Of a stretch of 64,000 nucleotides of DNA, positions 50,457 through 58,779 are shown piece after piece; within the stretch, counting starts at the first letter, position 1, and each line of letters opens with the position of its first letter. A program made the translations under genes and the position numbers. The DNA is from Streptomyces alboflavus (GTDB taxonomy: Bacteria > Actinomycetota > Actinomycetes > Streptomycetales > Streptomycetaceae), in NCBI RefSeq assembly GCF_000716675.1, contig NZ_JNXT01000006.1, forward strand, positions 138,184 through 202,183, in the 5' to 3' direction. Below the pieces are notes generated by a model, which worked only from the letters and a program-made list of their open reading frames with translations, was not told the origin of the DNA and did no database searches.

Positions 50457-51839
50457 CTACCTGTGCCAGGGGCCCGTCACGGCGAACGTGGTGCCGGGCG
50501 TGTAGCAGTTCACGTACATCGTGTCGTGGTCGGGGGAGAAGGCGACGCCCGCGAACTCGCCCCACTCGGGCTCCTCGGGGGTGCCTGTGTTCTGGGCGTT
50601 GCGCGCCATCGCGTACACCTTGCCGCCGCGCGTGACGCCGTACACGTGCTGCGTACCGCCGCCGTCCTCGCACACCATCAGGCCGCCGCTGGGCGCGAGG
50701 CAGATGTTGTCCGGGGACTCGCCGGGGAGCTGGACGTCGGTGTCGGGGCCGAAGACGATCACGAGGGTGAGGCGGCGGCGCGCCGGGTCGTAGCGCCAGA
50801 CCTGGCCGTAGTGGTCGCCCGCGGAGCCCTCCGCGCTGCGCGCGTAGCTGGAGACGAAGTACACACAGCGCCCGCCCCAGTAGCAGCCCTCCAGCTTCTG
50901 GGCGTGGGTGATGCCCTTCGGCCCGAAGTCCTGGTTGCGGATGGGGGTCTGGGCGGCCAGTGGGTCGGGTACGTCGGCCCACTCGACGCCGTCGAAGGTG
51001 GCGCCGGTCTCCTGGATCGCGGACAGGTCCGGCAGGCCGGGCACGCGCATCGCCTGGAGCCGTCCGCCCGCGCGCAGCGAGCCCCTGCCGCCCTCGGGCT
51101 TGTCCGGCAGGAAGCGGTAGAACAGGCCGAACGGCTTCTGGAAGGCGTCCTCGGTCTCGTAGACGACACCGCGCCACGGGTCGACGGCGACCGCCTCGTG
51201 CTGGAAGCGGCCCATGGCGGTCAGCGGCACGGCTCCCGTGCGCCGCGGATCCACCGGGTCGACCTCGAAGATGAAGCCGTGGTCCTTGGTGTAGCCGTTC
51301 GTACCGGCCTTGTCCTCGGTCTCCTCGCAGGTCAGCCAGGTGCCCCAGGGGGTGGGGCCGCCCGCGCAGTTGACGGCCGTACCGGCGATGGCGACGCGCT
51401 CGTCGACCACCCGGCCGTGCCGGTCGAGCCCGAGCGCCGTACAGCCGCCCTTGGCCATCGGGTCGTAGGTGAGGCCCTTGACGGTCGGGACGCCGAGCTT
51501 CGCGGTGACGCGGTTCTCGTGGTTGCGGACGAGGTGGACCCCGCCGCGGCGGCCCCGGAACGCCGCCATCCCGTCGTGGTTGCTGGGCACCTTGCCCTCG
51601 CCCGAGCGGAGTTCGTCGCCCTCGCGGGAGAGGACCCGGTAGCGGAATCCTTTCGGCAGGTCGAGCAGGCCTTCGGGATCGGGCACGAGCGGGCCGTAGC
51701 CCGCCTTGCCCTGGGTGGCCGCGGTGGCCGTGCCCGCGAACAGCTCCGACAGGGCGCCGGTGAAGGCGATGGACGCCCCCAGGGCTCCGGTGCCGGCGAG
51801 CACTTGACGTCTGGTCGCGGACGGCTTGGCATCTGACAT
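50457..51839 (-). CDS. PhoX-like (DUF839) Tat-exported protein
   Basis: 460 residues. Twin-arginine signal (SATRRQVLAGTGALGASIAF, cleavage near TATAA) followed by the PhoX/DUF839 propeller: NHENRVTAKLG, GGPTPWGTWLTCEETE, MGRFQHEAVAVDP, SPDNICLAPSGGLMVCEDGG. PhoX enzymes are calcium/iron-dependent alkaline phosphatases acting outside the cell; many Streptomyces paralogues have not been tested. ATG at 51839 has AGGAGG 7 nt upstream. The stop region contains an 11-bp direct repeat (CTACCTGTGCC at 50440 and 50457). Confidence 0.82.
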   Translation of the reverse strand: MSDAKPSATRRQVLAGTGALGASIAFTGALSELFAGTATAATQGKAGYGPLVPDPEGLLDLPKGFRYRVLSREGDELRSGEGKVPSNHDGMAAFRGRRGGVHLVRNHENRVTAKLGVPTVKGLTYDPMAKGGCTALGLDRHGRVVDERVAIAGTAVNCAGGPTPWGTWLTCEETEDKAGTNGYTKDHGFIFEVDPVDPRRTGAVPLTAMGRFQHEAVAVDPWRGVVYETEDAFQKPFGLFYRFLPDKPEGGRGSLRAGGRLQAMRVPGLPDLSAIQETGATFDGVEWADVPDPLAAQTPIRNQDFGPKGITHAQKLEGCYWGGRCVYFVSSYARSAEGSAGDHYGQVWRYDPARRRLTLVIVFGPDTDVQLPGESPDNICLAPSGGLMVCEDGGGTQHVYGVTRGGKVYAMARNAQNTGTPEEPEWGEFAGVAFSPDHDTMYVNCYTPGTTFAVTGPWHR

Positions 51840-51951
51840 GGGGCAACCTCCTGCTGGCGGACAGGAACATGACCCGCACGTGTGTAGCACGCAGGCGGCC
51901 CGTGCACGAGGGTTTGGACACCCCCGCGATCAACGTCGCCGGTACGGCCGG

Positions 51952-53046
51952 TCAGTCCCGCACGAGCCCCTTCGCGTCGCGCGCGAGGGCCGTGAGCCGC
52001 GAGATCGCCCGGAAGTACTTCTTCCGGTAGCCGCCGTTCAGCATGTCCTCGCTGAACAGCCTGTCGAACGGGACACCGGAGGCGAGCACCGGCACCTCCC
52101 GGTCGTAGAGGCGGTCGGCGAGGACGACCAGGCGCAGCGCCGTCGACTGGTCGGGCACCGGCGTGACGTCCGTGAGGCACACGGCCGTGACGCCGTCGGT
52201 GAGCGCGCCGTACCGGCTCGGGTGCACGCGCGCGAGGTGCCCGAGCAGGTGCGGGAAGTCGTCGAGGCTCGCGCCCTCGGTGGCGTACGCGGCCTTGGTC
52301 ACCTGCTCGTCGGAGTACGGCGCGGGGGCCTCGGGCAGACCCCGGTGGCGGTAGTCGTCGCCGTCGATGCGCAGCGCCTTGAAGTGGGCCGAGAGGCCCT
52401 GGATCTCGCGCAGGAAGTCGGCGGCGGCGAACCGGCCCTCGCCCAGCTTGCCGGGCAGCGTGTTGGAGGTCGCCGCGAGCGCCACGCCCGCCTCGACGAG
52501 CTTGCCGAGCAGCGACGACACCAGGACGGTGTCGCCCGGGTCGTCCAGCTCGAACTCGTCGATGCACAGCAGGCGGTGGCCGCTGAGCGTGCGCACGGTC
52601 TGCTGGAAGCCGAGCGCCCCGACGAGGTTGGTCAGCTCCACGAACGTGCCGAAGGCCTTGAGCGCGGGCTCGGCCGGGGTGGCGTGCCACAGCGAGGCGA
52701 GCAGGTGGGTCTTGCCGACGCCGTAGCCGCCGTCCAGGTAGACGCCCCGGGGCCCGCTCGGGGCCGGCTGCTTCGCCCGGGAGAACCAGCGCCGCTTGCC
52801 CGATCCGGTCGCGTGCGCCCCGCCGAGCCCGCCCGCGAAGGTGCTGAGGACGCGCACGGCCTCGCTCTGGCTGGGCTGTCCCGGGTCCGGGATGTACGTA
52901 TCGAAGCGGACCGAGTCGAAGCGCGGCGGCGGCACCATCTCGGCGACGAGACGGTCCGCGGGCACCTGCGGCTCGCGGGCGCACAGGGACACGGGGCCCG
53001 CTTCGGCTATGGGGCTCTGCCCGGCGGCAGGGGAGGTTGCTGACAC
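51952..53046 (-). CDS. zapE: ZapE/AFG1-family cell-division ATPase
   Basis: 364 residues. AAA-type P-loop with Walker A GGYGVGKTHLLASLW (about 105) and Walker B LLCIDEFELDDPGDT (about 162); then ATSNTLPGKLGEGRF (sensor 1) and FLREIQGLSAHFK. This is the AFG1/ZapE family. In E. coli ZapE interacts with FtsZ and is needed under stress; the actinobacterial role is not established. The GTG at 53046 has GGAGAA upstream. Divergent from the RibD-C gene with 47 bp between starts. Confidence 0.85.
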   Translation of the reverse strand: MSATSPAAGQSPIAEAGPVSLCAREPQVPADRLVAEMVPPPRFDSVRFDTYIPDPGQPSQSEAVRVLSTFAGGLGGAHATGSGKRRWFSRAKQPAPSGPRGVYLDGGYGVGKTHLLASLWHATPAEPALKAFGTFVELTNLVGALGFQQTVRTLSGHRLLCIDEFELDDPGDTVLVSSLLGKLVEAGVALAATSNTLPGKLGEGRFAAADFLREIQGLSAHFKALRIDGDDYRHRGLPEAPAPYSDEQVTKAAYATEGASLDDFPHLLGHLARVHPSRYGALTDGVTAVCLTDVTPVPDQSTALRLVVLADRLYDREVPVLASGVPFDRLFSEDMLNGGYRKKYFRAISRLTALARDAKGLVRD

Positions 53047-53093
53047 GATTCTCCACTGTAGAGCCGTCGCGGGGCCGTGTAAGACTGCCCGGC

Positions 53094-53906
53094 ATGCGAC
53101 GCCTGTTCCCTGTGACCGACCACACAGTCGAATCGACCCCGGACGGGAGCGCCCCGGCGGCCGCCCGGGACCGGGCCGCCGAGGACCGCGAGTGGTCCCT
53201 GGACGAGCTGGCCGACGCGTACGCCTACCCCGCCGGGCCCGGCCCCTGGCTGCGCGCCAACATGGTCTCGACGCTGGACGGCGCCGCTCAGCACGAGGGC
53301 CGCTCCCAGCCCATCTCCAACGCCACCGACATGCGGGTCTTCGGCGCCCTGCGCGGGCTCGCCGACGTGGTCGTGGTGGGTGCGGAAACGGTACGCCAGG
53401 AGGGCTACCGGCCCGCCCGCGCCCGGGAGGCCTTCGCGGCCCGCAGGGCGGCGGCCGGGCAGGCCCCGGCCCCGGCGATCGCGGTCGTCAGCGCGAGCCT
53501 CGACCTGGACTTCACGCTGCCCCTGTTCACCGCCCCGCTCACCCCCACCCTCGTGGTCACCGGCGCCGCCGCGGCCGCCGACCGGGTGGCCGCGGCCCGC
53601 AAGGCGGGCGCGGACGTGGTGATCGCGGGCGAGGGCGCCGGGGCCGACCCCGCGCGGGTCGTGCGGGAACTCGGCGAGCGGGGTCTGACCCGGCTGCTCA
53701 CCGAGGGCGGGCCGAGGATGCTCGGCCAGTTCGTGGCGGCGGGCGCGCTCGACGAGCTGTGCCTGACGGTGTCGCCGATGCTGACGGCGGGGGACGCCCA
53801 GCGCATCGCGGGCGGACCGGGTCTCGCGGTGCCCGAGAAATTCGTACTGGCGTCCGTTCTGGAGGAGTCCGGGTTCCTGTTCACCCGATACCGCCGAGGC
53901 TCCTGA
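53094..53906 (+). CDS. RibD C-terminal-domain reductase (pyrimidine reductase family)
   Basis: 270 residues. Dihydrofolate-reductase-like RibD-C fold: WLRANMVSTLDGAAQHEGRS (substrate side), VFGALRGLADVVVVGAETVRQEGY (NADPH contacts), RLLTEGGPRMLGQFVAAGALDEL. It resembles the reductase half of RibD but lacks the deaminase half, so it is an NADPH-dependent reductase, possibly of a riboflavin-like or other amino-pyrimidine. ATG at 53094; the frame is open to 53037, but that overlaps the zapE start. Confidence 0.82.
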   Translation: MRRLFPVTDHTVESTPDGSAPAAARDRAAEDREWSLDELADAYAYPAGPGPWLRANMVSTLDGAAQHEGRSQPISNATDMRVFGALRGLADVVVVGAETVRQEGYRPARAREAFAARRAAAGQAPAPAIAVVSASLDLDFTLPLFTAPLTPTLVVTGAAAAADRVAAARKAGADVVIAGEGAGADPARVVRELGERGLTRLLTEGGPRMLGQFVAAGALDELCLTVSPMLTAGDAQRIAGGPGLAVPEKFVLASVLEESGFLFTRYRRGS

Positions 53907-54039
53907 CAATCGGCGGAATATTCCGTTCCGTTTCGCTTTCGCGGGGCACACTAAATCTCGCAGCCCCCGCTCGGGCAGGGGCAGGATGGTTTCCGCAGGG
54001 GGCCGGAAACGCGGCCCACGGAGGAGAAGGGCGCCTGTC

Positions 54040-54510
54040 GTGTTCACAAGCGTATTGATGATCGAGAAGGCCCTGACGTCCGCCGACGTGGAGTTCGTCA
54101 CCACCTTGCACAGTGACGAGCCGGTCACCTTCCACGTGCTGCTCCAGCCCCGCGGCGACCAGGCGGACCGCCTGCTGCGGGCCATCGACGACGTCGCCCT
54201 CGGCGAGCTCGACGAGGCCGTCCGCGAGGGCGACGTGCCCGAGGGCAAGGACGCGGTGGGCCCCGCCGGGCAGGCGCTCCAGGTGTCCCTCCTGGCGCTG
54301 CGGGCGGCGGGCAGCGAGGCCACGGGCCGCCTGATCGAGTCCCACCCCCTGGACGCGCTCCAGGAGCTGGTCGACGACGTGGGCGCGGACGAGGTCATCG
54401 TGCTGACCGAGCCGCACCTGGTGGAGGAGTTCTTCCACCGCGACTGGGCCTCCCGGGCCCGCCACAAGGTGGGCGTCCCGGTCCTGAAGCTCTTCGCGCA
54501 CAGTTCGTGA
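54040..54510 (+). CDS. Conserved actinobacterial protein of unknown function
   Basis: 156 residues, soluble and acidic. It starts VFTSVLMIEKALTSADVEFV and contains PVTFHVLLQPRGDQADRLLRAIDDVALGEL and EVIVLTEPHLVEEFFHRDW, with a closing ARHKVGVPVLKLFAHS. The strand-helix pattern could be a USP-like fold. I do not assign a function. GTG at 54040 has GGAGAAGG 9 nt upstream. Alone upstream of murC; the 21-nt repeat sits between them. Confidence 0.75.
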   Translation: MFTSVLMIEKALTSADVEFVTTLHSDEPVTFHVLLQPRGDQADRLLRAIDDVALGELDEAVREGDVPEGKDAVGPAGQALQVSLLALRAAGSEATGRLIESHPLDALQELVDDVGADEVIVLTEPHLVEEFFHRDWASRARHKVGVPVLKLFAHSS

Positions 54511-54553
54511 CCACGGACGGATGCGCGCGGCTCGGTGCCGGGCGGGCCGGAAT

Positions 54554-54574
54554 CAGCCCGTCCGGCGCTTGAGG
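54554..54574 (-). repeat. Dispersed 21-nt repeat, copy 3
   Basis: Inverse complement of the repeats at 30310-30330 and 30401-30421, here between the conserved unknown gene and murC. Confidence 0.85.
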
Positions 54575-54663
54575 ACGAGGCCGCGGGCCGATCAACCCGG
54601 GGCAGCGGGGCCCAGTAGGCTGGCCCCGCGCACGTGACCGTCCCACCCTTCGGAGAGAACTCG

Positions 54664-56046
54664 ATGCCCACCGCCATGGACCGACCGCACTTCATCGGCA
54701 TCGGCGGCGCCGGAATGTCGGGCATCGCGAAGATCCTCGCCCAGCGCGGCGCGAAGGTCGCGGGCAGCGACGCCCGCGACTCCGCCACCGCCGAGGCCCT
54801 GCGCGCGCTCGGCGCCACCGTCCACATCGGGCACGACGCCGCGCACCTCGCGCCCGACGCGACCTGCGTCGTCGTCTCCTCCGCGATCCGCGCCGACAAC
54901 CCCGAGCTGGCCCGCGCCACCGAGCTCGGCATCCCCGTCGTGCACCGCTCGGACGCCCTGGCCTCCCTGATGGACGGCCTGCGCCCGATCGCGGTCGCCG
55001 GTACGCACGGCAAGACCACGACGACGTCGATGCTCGCCGTCACGCTCGCCACCCTCGGCCTCGACCCGTCGTACGCGATCGGCGGCGACCTGGACGCCCC
55101 CGGCACGAACGCGCTGCACGGCGGGGGCGACATCTTCGTCGCCGAGGCCGACGAGAGCGACCGCAGCTTCCACAAGTACACGCCCGAGGTCGCCATCGTC
55201 CTCAACGTGGAGCTCGACCACCACGCCAACTACGCGTCGATGGACGAGATCTACGAGTCCTTCGAGATCTTCGCGGGCAAGGTCGTCCCCGGCGGCACGC
55301 TCGTCATCTCGGCGGACCAGCCCGGCGCGGTCGAGCTGACCAAGCGCGTGCGCGACCTGGGCGAGCTCAAGGTCGTCACCTACGGCGAGTCCGAGGACGC
55401 CGACCTGCGCATCCACAAGATCACCGCGCGCGGTCTGACCAGCGAGGTCACCGTCCTGCTCGACGGCAAGCTGCTCACCTTCACCGTCTCGGTGCCGGGA
55501 CGCCACTACGCCAGCAACGCGGTCGCGGCTCTCGCCGCGGGCATCGCGCTCGGCATCCCGTCCCGGAACCTGGCCGGCGCCCTGAAGTCCTACACCGGAG
55601 TCAAGCGCCGCCTCCAGCTCAAGGGCGAGGCCGCGGGCGTCCAGGTCATCGACTCCTACGCCCACCACCCCACCGAGATGACGGCCGACCTGGAGGCGAT
55701 GCGCTCCGCCGCGGGCGAATCGCGCATCCTCGTCCTCTTCCAGCCCCACCTCTTCTCGCGCACCCAGGAGCTGGGCAAGGAGATGGGCGAGGCCCTCGCC
55801 CTCGCCGACTCCTCCGTGGTCCTTGACATCTACCCGGCGCGCGAGGACCCGATCCCCGGCATCACAAGCGCCCTGATCATCGACGCCGCGCGCGCGGCGG
55901 GCGCCGACGTGCGGGCCGTGGCCGACAAGGACGCGGCACCCGCGGTGATCGCGGGAATGGCGCGGCCCGGCGATCTCGTTCTCACCATGGGAGCGGGCGA
56001 CGTCACCGACCTCGGCCCGCTCATCCTGGCCGAGCTGTCGAAGTAG
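54664..56046 (+). CDS. murC: UDP-N-acetylmuramate--L-alanine ligase
   Basis: 460 residues, standard MurC length. It adds L-alanine to UDP-MurNAc with ATP, the first peptide step of peptidoglycan precursor synthesis in the cytoplasm. UDP-binding FIGIGGAGMSGIAKIL at the start, P-loop VAGTHGKTTTTSML (about 118), Mur-ligase central EADESDRSFHKYTPEVAIVLN, and YAHHPTEM in the C-terminal domain. The ATG at 54664 has GGAGAGAA 6 nt upstream. It is not in the dcw cluster; actinobacteria often carry a second murC there. Confidence 0.93.
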   Translation: MPTAMDRPHFIGIGGAGMSGIAKILAQRGAKVAGSDARDSATAEALRALGATVHIGHDAAHLAPDATCVVVSSAIRADNPELARATELGIPVVHRSDALASLMDGLRPIAVAGTHGKTTTTSMLAVTLATLGLDPSYAIGGDLDAPGTNALHGGGDIFVAEADESDRSFHKYTPEVAIVLNVELDHHANYASMDEIYESFEIFAGKVVPGGTLVISADQPGAVELTKRVRDLGELKVVTYGESEDADLRIHKITARGLTSEVTVLLDGKLLTFTVSVPGRHYASNAVAALAAGIALGIPSRNLAGALKSYTGVKRRLQLKGEAAGVQVIDSYAHHPTEMTADLEAMRSAAGESRILVLFQPHLFSRTQELGKEMGEALALADSSVVLDIYPAREDPIPGITSALIIDAARAAGADVRAVADKDAAPAVIAGMARPGDLVLTMGAGDVTDLGPLILAELSK

Positions 56047-56089
56047 CCCGCCCCGGCGGGCCGGAATGTCCACGAAGGGGATGCGACCC

Positions 56090-56497
56090 ATGTCGTACGA
56101 CGTCGAGAAGCCCGACGAGCAGTGGCGCGCGGAGCTGACCCCCGCCGAGTACCAGGTCCTCCGTCAGGCCGGCACGGAACCCGCGTTCCGGGGCGAGTAC
56201 ACCGACACCAAGACCAAGGGTGTCTACTCCTGCCGGGCCTGCGGCGCGGAGCTCTTCACGTCGAACGAGAAGTTCGAGTCGCACTGCGGCTGGCCCAGCT
56301 TCTACGACCCGCGGGACGCCGAGGCCGTCGAGCTGATCCAGGACACCTCGCACGGCATGGTCCGCACCGAGGTGCGCTGCGCCCGGTGCGGCTCGCACCT
56401 CGGGCACGTCTTCGAGGGCGAGGGCTATCCGACGCCCACGGACCAGCGGTACTGCATCAACTCCATCTCGCTGCGCCTCACCGCCGACGAGAGCTGA
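56090..56497 (+). CDS. msrB: Peptide-methionine (R)-S-oxide reductase
   Basis: 135 residues, full MsrB. It repairs R-methionine sulfoxide in proteins. Zinc-binding CxxC pairs CRACG and CARCG, CGWPSFYDP in the core, and the catalytic Cys in RYCINSISLRL (Cys about 122). No MsrA domain is fused. The ATG at 56090 has AAGGGG 9 nt upstream. Starts 43 nt after murC. Confidence 0.93.
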   Translation: MSYDVEKPDEQWRAELTPAEYQVLRQAGTEPAFRGEYTDTKTKGVYSCRACGAELFTSNEKFESHCGWPSFYDPRDAEAVELIQDTSHGMVRTEVRCARCGSHLGHVFEGEGYPTPTDQRYCINSISLRLTADES

Positions 56498-56544
56498 CCG
56501 GATCCCGGCTCAGCGGGGCCGTGGTCGGCGACTAGCGTGAGGGC

Positions 56545-57111
56545 ATGTCGACCACGGGGGCCCGCGGGCCGGTTGCAGTGAGGTGTCCCGGCTGCGGCGG
56601 CGCGGACGTCGCCGCGGTGCGGGACGCGGCGGACGGCGGGGGAGCCGCCCGCAAGGAGCTGGCGGCCCGGCTCGCCAAGGGCCCCGCCAAGTCCGGCGAC
56701 GGACTGCTGCACTTCGCCGAGGGCATGGTGCTCGTCGCCCTCTCCCTCGCCTGGGCGTGGATGGGCACCGACCCGGAGAAGCCGCTGTACGTCTGGGGCG
56801 GGATCGCCCTCGCCGTGCTCCTGTTCATCGGCACGCTCGCCGTGGTGCGCGGCGACGGCCGCGAGAAGGCCGCCGAGCGGGCCGGAGCGCCGCGCGCCGC
56901 CATGCTCTGGGACCCCGCGCACTACTGCCGCGGCTGCGAGTCCGTGTTCTGCCCCCAAGGCGAGCCGTGGCAGGGCCTGCTGACACCGGAGCAGTTCAAG
57001 CGGCTGGTGTGGGACGAGGCCGGGTACGCCGACCAGCTTCCGCCGGGGGACCGGGCGAAGGACGTGGACGTGCCGCCGGGGACCTTGGTGGGGCGGCCGT
57101 TGCGCGGGTGA
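56545..57111 (+). CDS. Zinc-ribbon membrane protein of unknown function
   Basis: 188 residues. N-terminal zinc ribbon (VRCPGCGGADV), two adjacent membrane spans (FAEGMVLVALSLAWAWMG and YVWGGIALAVLLFIGTLAVV), then a cytoplasmic C-terminal part with YCRGCESVFCPQGEPWQGLLTPEQFKRLVW. The two CxxC groups could form one zinc site across the hairpin. Conserved in Streptomyces; role unknown. ATG at 56545. Confidence 0.78.
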   Translation: MSTTGARGPVAVRCPGCGGADVAAVRDAADGGGAARKELAARLAKGPAKSGDGLLHFAEGMVLVALSLAWAWMGTDPEKPLYVWGGIALAVLLFIGTLAVVRGDGREKAAERAGAPRAAMLWDPAHYCRGCESVFCPQGEPWQGLLTPEQFKRLVWDEAGYADQLPPGDRAKDVDVPPGTLVGRPLRG

Positions 57112-57307
57112 CTCCGTGAGGGAGCACGGCAGTTGTGAGGGGCGTGTTGCGGGAGTGCGGTGGTGCGCCGTGAGATTTTCTCGAACGGCGCGCTCCGCTT
57201 CCGCGTTCACCTGGCCACGGTGTGGCGCACGTGGCGACCACGGCCGTGGCGGGGCCCGTCCAGCGGGTCCGGGTGCGCCTGCGGTGGCCCGAGCGGGTGG
57301 GAGATAT

Positions 57308-57325
57308 CCGCCGCGGCAGCGGCGG
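57308..57325 (+). repeat. Hairpin repeat copy 1
   Basis: CCGCCGC-GGCA-GCGGCGG, perfect 7-bp stem. Confidence 0.8.
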
Positions 57326-57424
57326 GAGGCCGTCCACGGCCCGCAGTCGCCGATGGTGGGGGACCCCCGCTGGAGACGTTCACCCTGCGGACAACTGGAA
57401 ACGGGTGGTGCGGGCGGGGAATAG

Positions 57425-57442
57425 CCGCCGCGGTAGCGGCGG
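57425..57442 (+). repeat. Hairpin repeat copy 2
   Basis: CCGCCGC-GGTA-GCGGCGG, the same stem as copy 1, sitting 10 nt beyond the stop of the DUF1266 gene. Confidence 0.8.
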
Positions 57443-57451
57443 GACAGGGCG

Positions 57452-58711
57452 TCACAGGAAAGGGACCCGTTGCCAGGGGCTGTCCGGGTCCGCCGTGAGG
57501 GTGCGGTGGGCGCGCAGTACGGACGTGTACCACGTGCCGTACTCCTCCTCGTCGAAGTGGAGGCAGCGGCCGAGGACGTACCCCGCGGAGAACTCCGGCC
57601 AGGAGGCGTACGCCGCGCGGGCCTCGTGGGAGACGCGTTCGAGGGCGGCGACGAGCTCCGTGTGGGTGGCGTACCGGGCGCCGCGGCCCCAGCGGGCCAT
57701 CTTGGAGGCGCGGCCCAGGTCCCAGGCGGCGACGGTGGCGACATGGCCGTCCGGCGGAAGCAGACCGTCGGCGCGGAAGCGGGCCTCGTAGCGAAGGACC
57801 TTGCCGACGAGGGCCCGCATCGCGTCGACGAACTGGTCGAGCTCCGGGTCGTCGCCGGGCCGGTGCGGGACGTCGGGCCCGCCGGTCTCGACGACGCGGT
57901 TGCGCAGGGTCACCTCGACGCAGCGGCGCCACAGCTCCGCGTCCACCGGCGACCCCTGCTCGGCGAGCACGGCGGTGCGGGCGCCGAGGACGAAGTCCCA
58001 GTACCAGGGGCTGACTTCACGGTCCAGGAGGCGTTCCTGGACGCCGTGCCACTCCTCGCGGTCCCGCACGCCCCACCACTCCTCCAGGCGCGCCACCTCG
58101 TTGGTGTAGCCGGCGCCGTGCCAGTCGAGGGTGTTCCAGGGCGCGCCGTTGGCGAAGCACAGGTGGGCGCCGCAGGCCAGGCCGTGCAGGACGGGTCCTT
58201 CCGGCGCGCCGGTGCGGCGGGTGTCCACGCGGTCGTCGATCCGCCCCGGCCGGTGGTGCTCGTCGTGCAGGTCGGCCCAGACCTGCCGCTCCTCGTCCGT
58301 GGTCAGGTAGTACTGCTCGCAGGGCGTCTGGGTGTTGACGACCATGACGTCGATGTCCTCGGGCCACTGCCGCGCGAGGGTGCCGAGCGTGACGTACTCG
58401 TACACGACGTCGGGGTGCGGGCGCGGCAGCAGCCCCGCCGTGTACACCTGCGCCACCCTGCGGCCGTCGGGGACCTCCACGCTGAACAGGGGCGGGGCGT
58501 CCGGCGCCGCCGCGAGGTCGGTGAGCAGCACCGGGCGGTACAGGCCCTCGACGGCGAGCGCCCGCAGATAGCCGTAGCCGTCGTCGGCCTCGATCAGCTC
58601 GTACAGGTGCTCCTCCAGATCGGCGGGCGCCTGCCAGCGGGTGCCGTCCTGCGGCGCCGGGACGACCGGGAACACGTCGTCGTGGTAGTCGTCTTCGGCT
58701 GCCGCGTACAT
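57452..58711 (-). CDS. DUF1266-containing protein
   Basis: 419 residues, acidic, soluble. The N-terminal part (about 20-130) is a separate alpha/beta domain with LYRPVLLTDLAAAPDAPPLFSVEVPDGRRVAQVYT, reminiscent of SseB. The C-terminal part is the DUF1266 domain with VLRYEARFRADGLL, WDLGRASKMARWGRGARY and YASWPEFSAGYVLGRCLHFD. Function unknown; DUF1266 proteins appear in type VI/VII effector-like neighbourhoods as well as alone. ATG at 58711. Confidence 0.75.
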   Translation of the reverse strand: MYAAAEDDYHDDVFPVVPAPQDGTRWQAPADLEEHLYELIEADDGYGYLRALAVEGLYRPVLLTDLAAAPDAPPLFSVEVPDGRRVAQVYTAGLLPRPHPDVVYEYVTLGTLARQWPEDIDVMVVNTQTPCEQYYLTTDEERQVWADLHDEHHRPGRIDDRVDTRRTGAPEGPVLHGLACGAHLCFANGAPWNTLDWHGAGYTNEVARLEEWWGVRDREEWHGVQERLLDREVSPWYWDFVLGARTAVLAEQGSPVDAELWRRCVEVTLRNRVVETGGPDVPHRPGDDPELDQFVDAMRALVGKVLRYEARFRADGLLPPDGHVATVAAWDLGRASKMARWGRGARYATHTELVAALERVSHEARAAYASWPEFSAGYVLGRCLHFDEEEYGTWYTSVLRAHRTLTADPDSPWQRVPFL

Positions 58712-58779
58712 GGCCGGATGCTCGCTTCCGTGCTGGGATGATCTTTCCCGAACGGTATCCGACGCGGTCGTCGGCCCCT

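Larger units (their letters stand above)
57112..57451. other. 340-bp intergenic region with twin hairpins
   Basis: Between convergent genes. It contains two near-identical hairpins (57308-57325 and 57425-57442) about 117 bp apart and otherwise no frame with coding bias. Either hairpin could terminate its neighbour. Confidence 0.6.
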
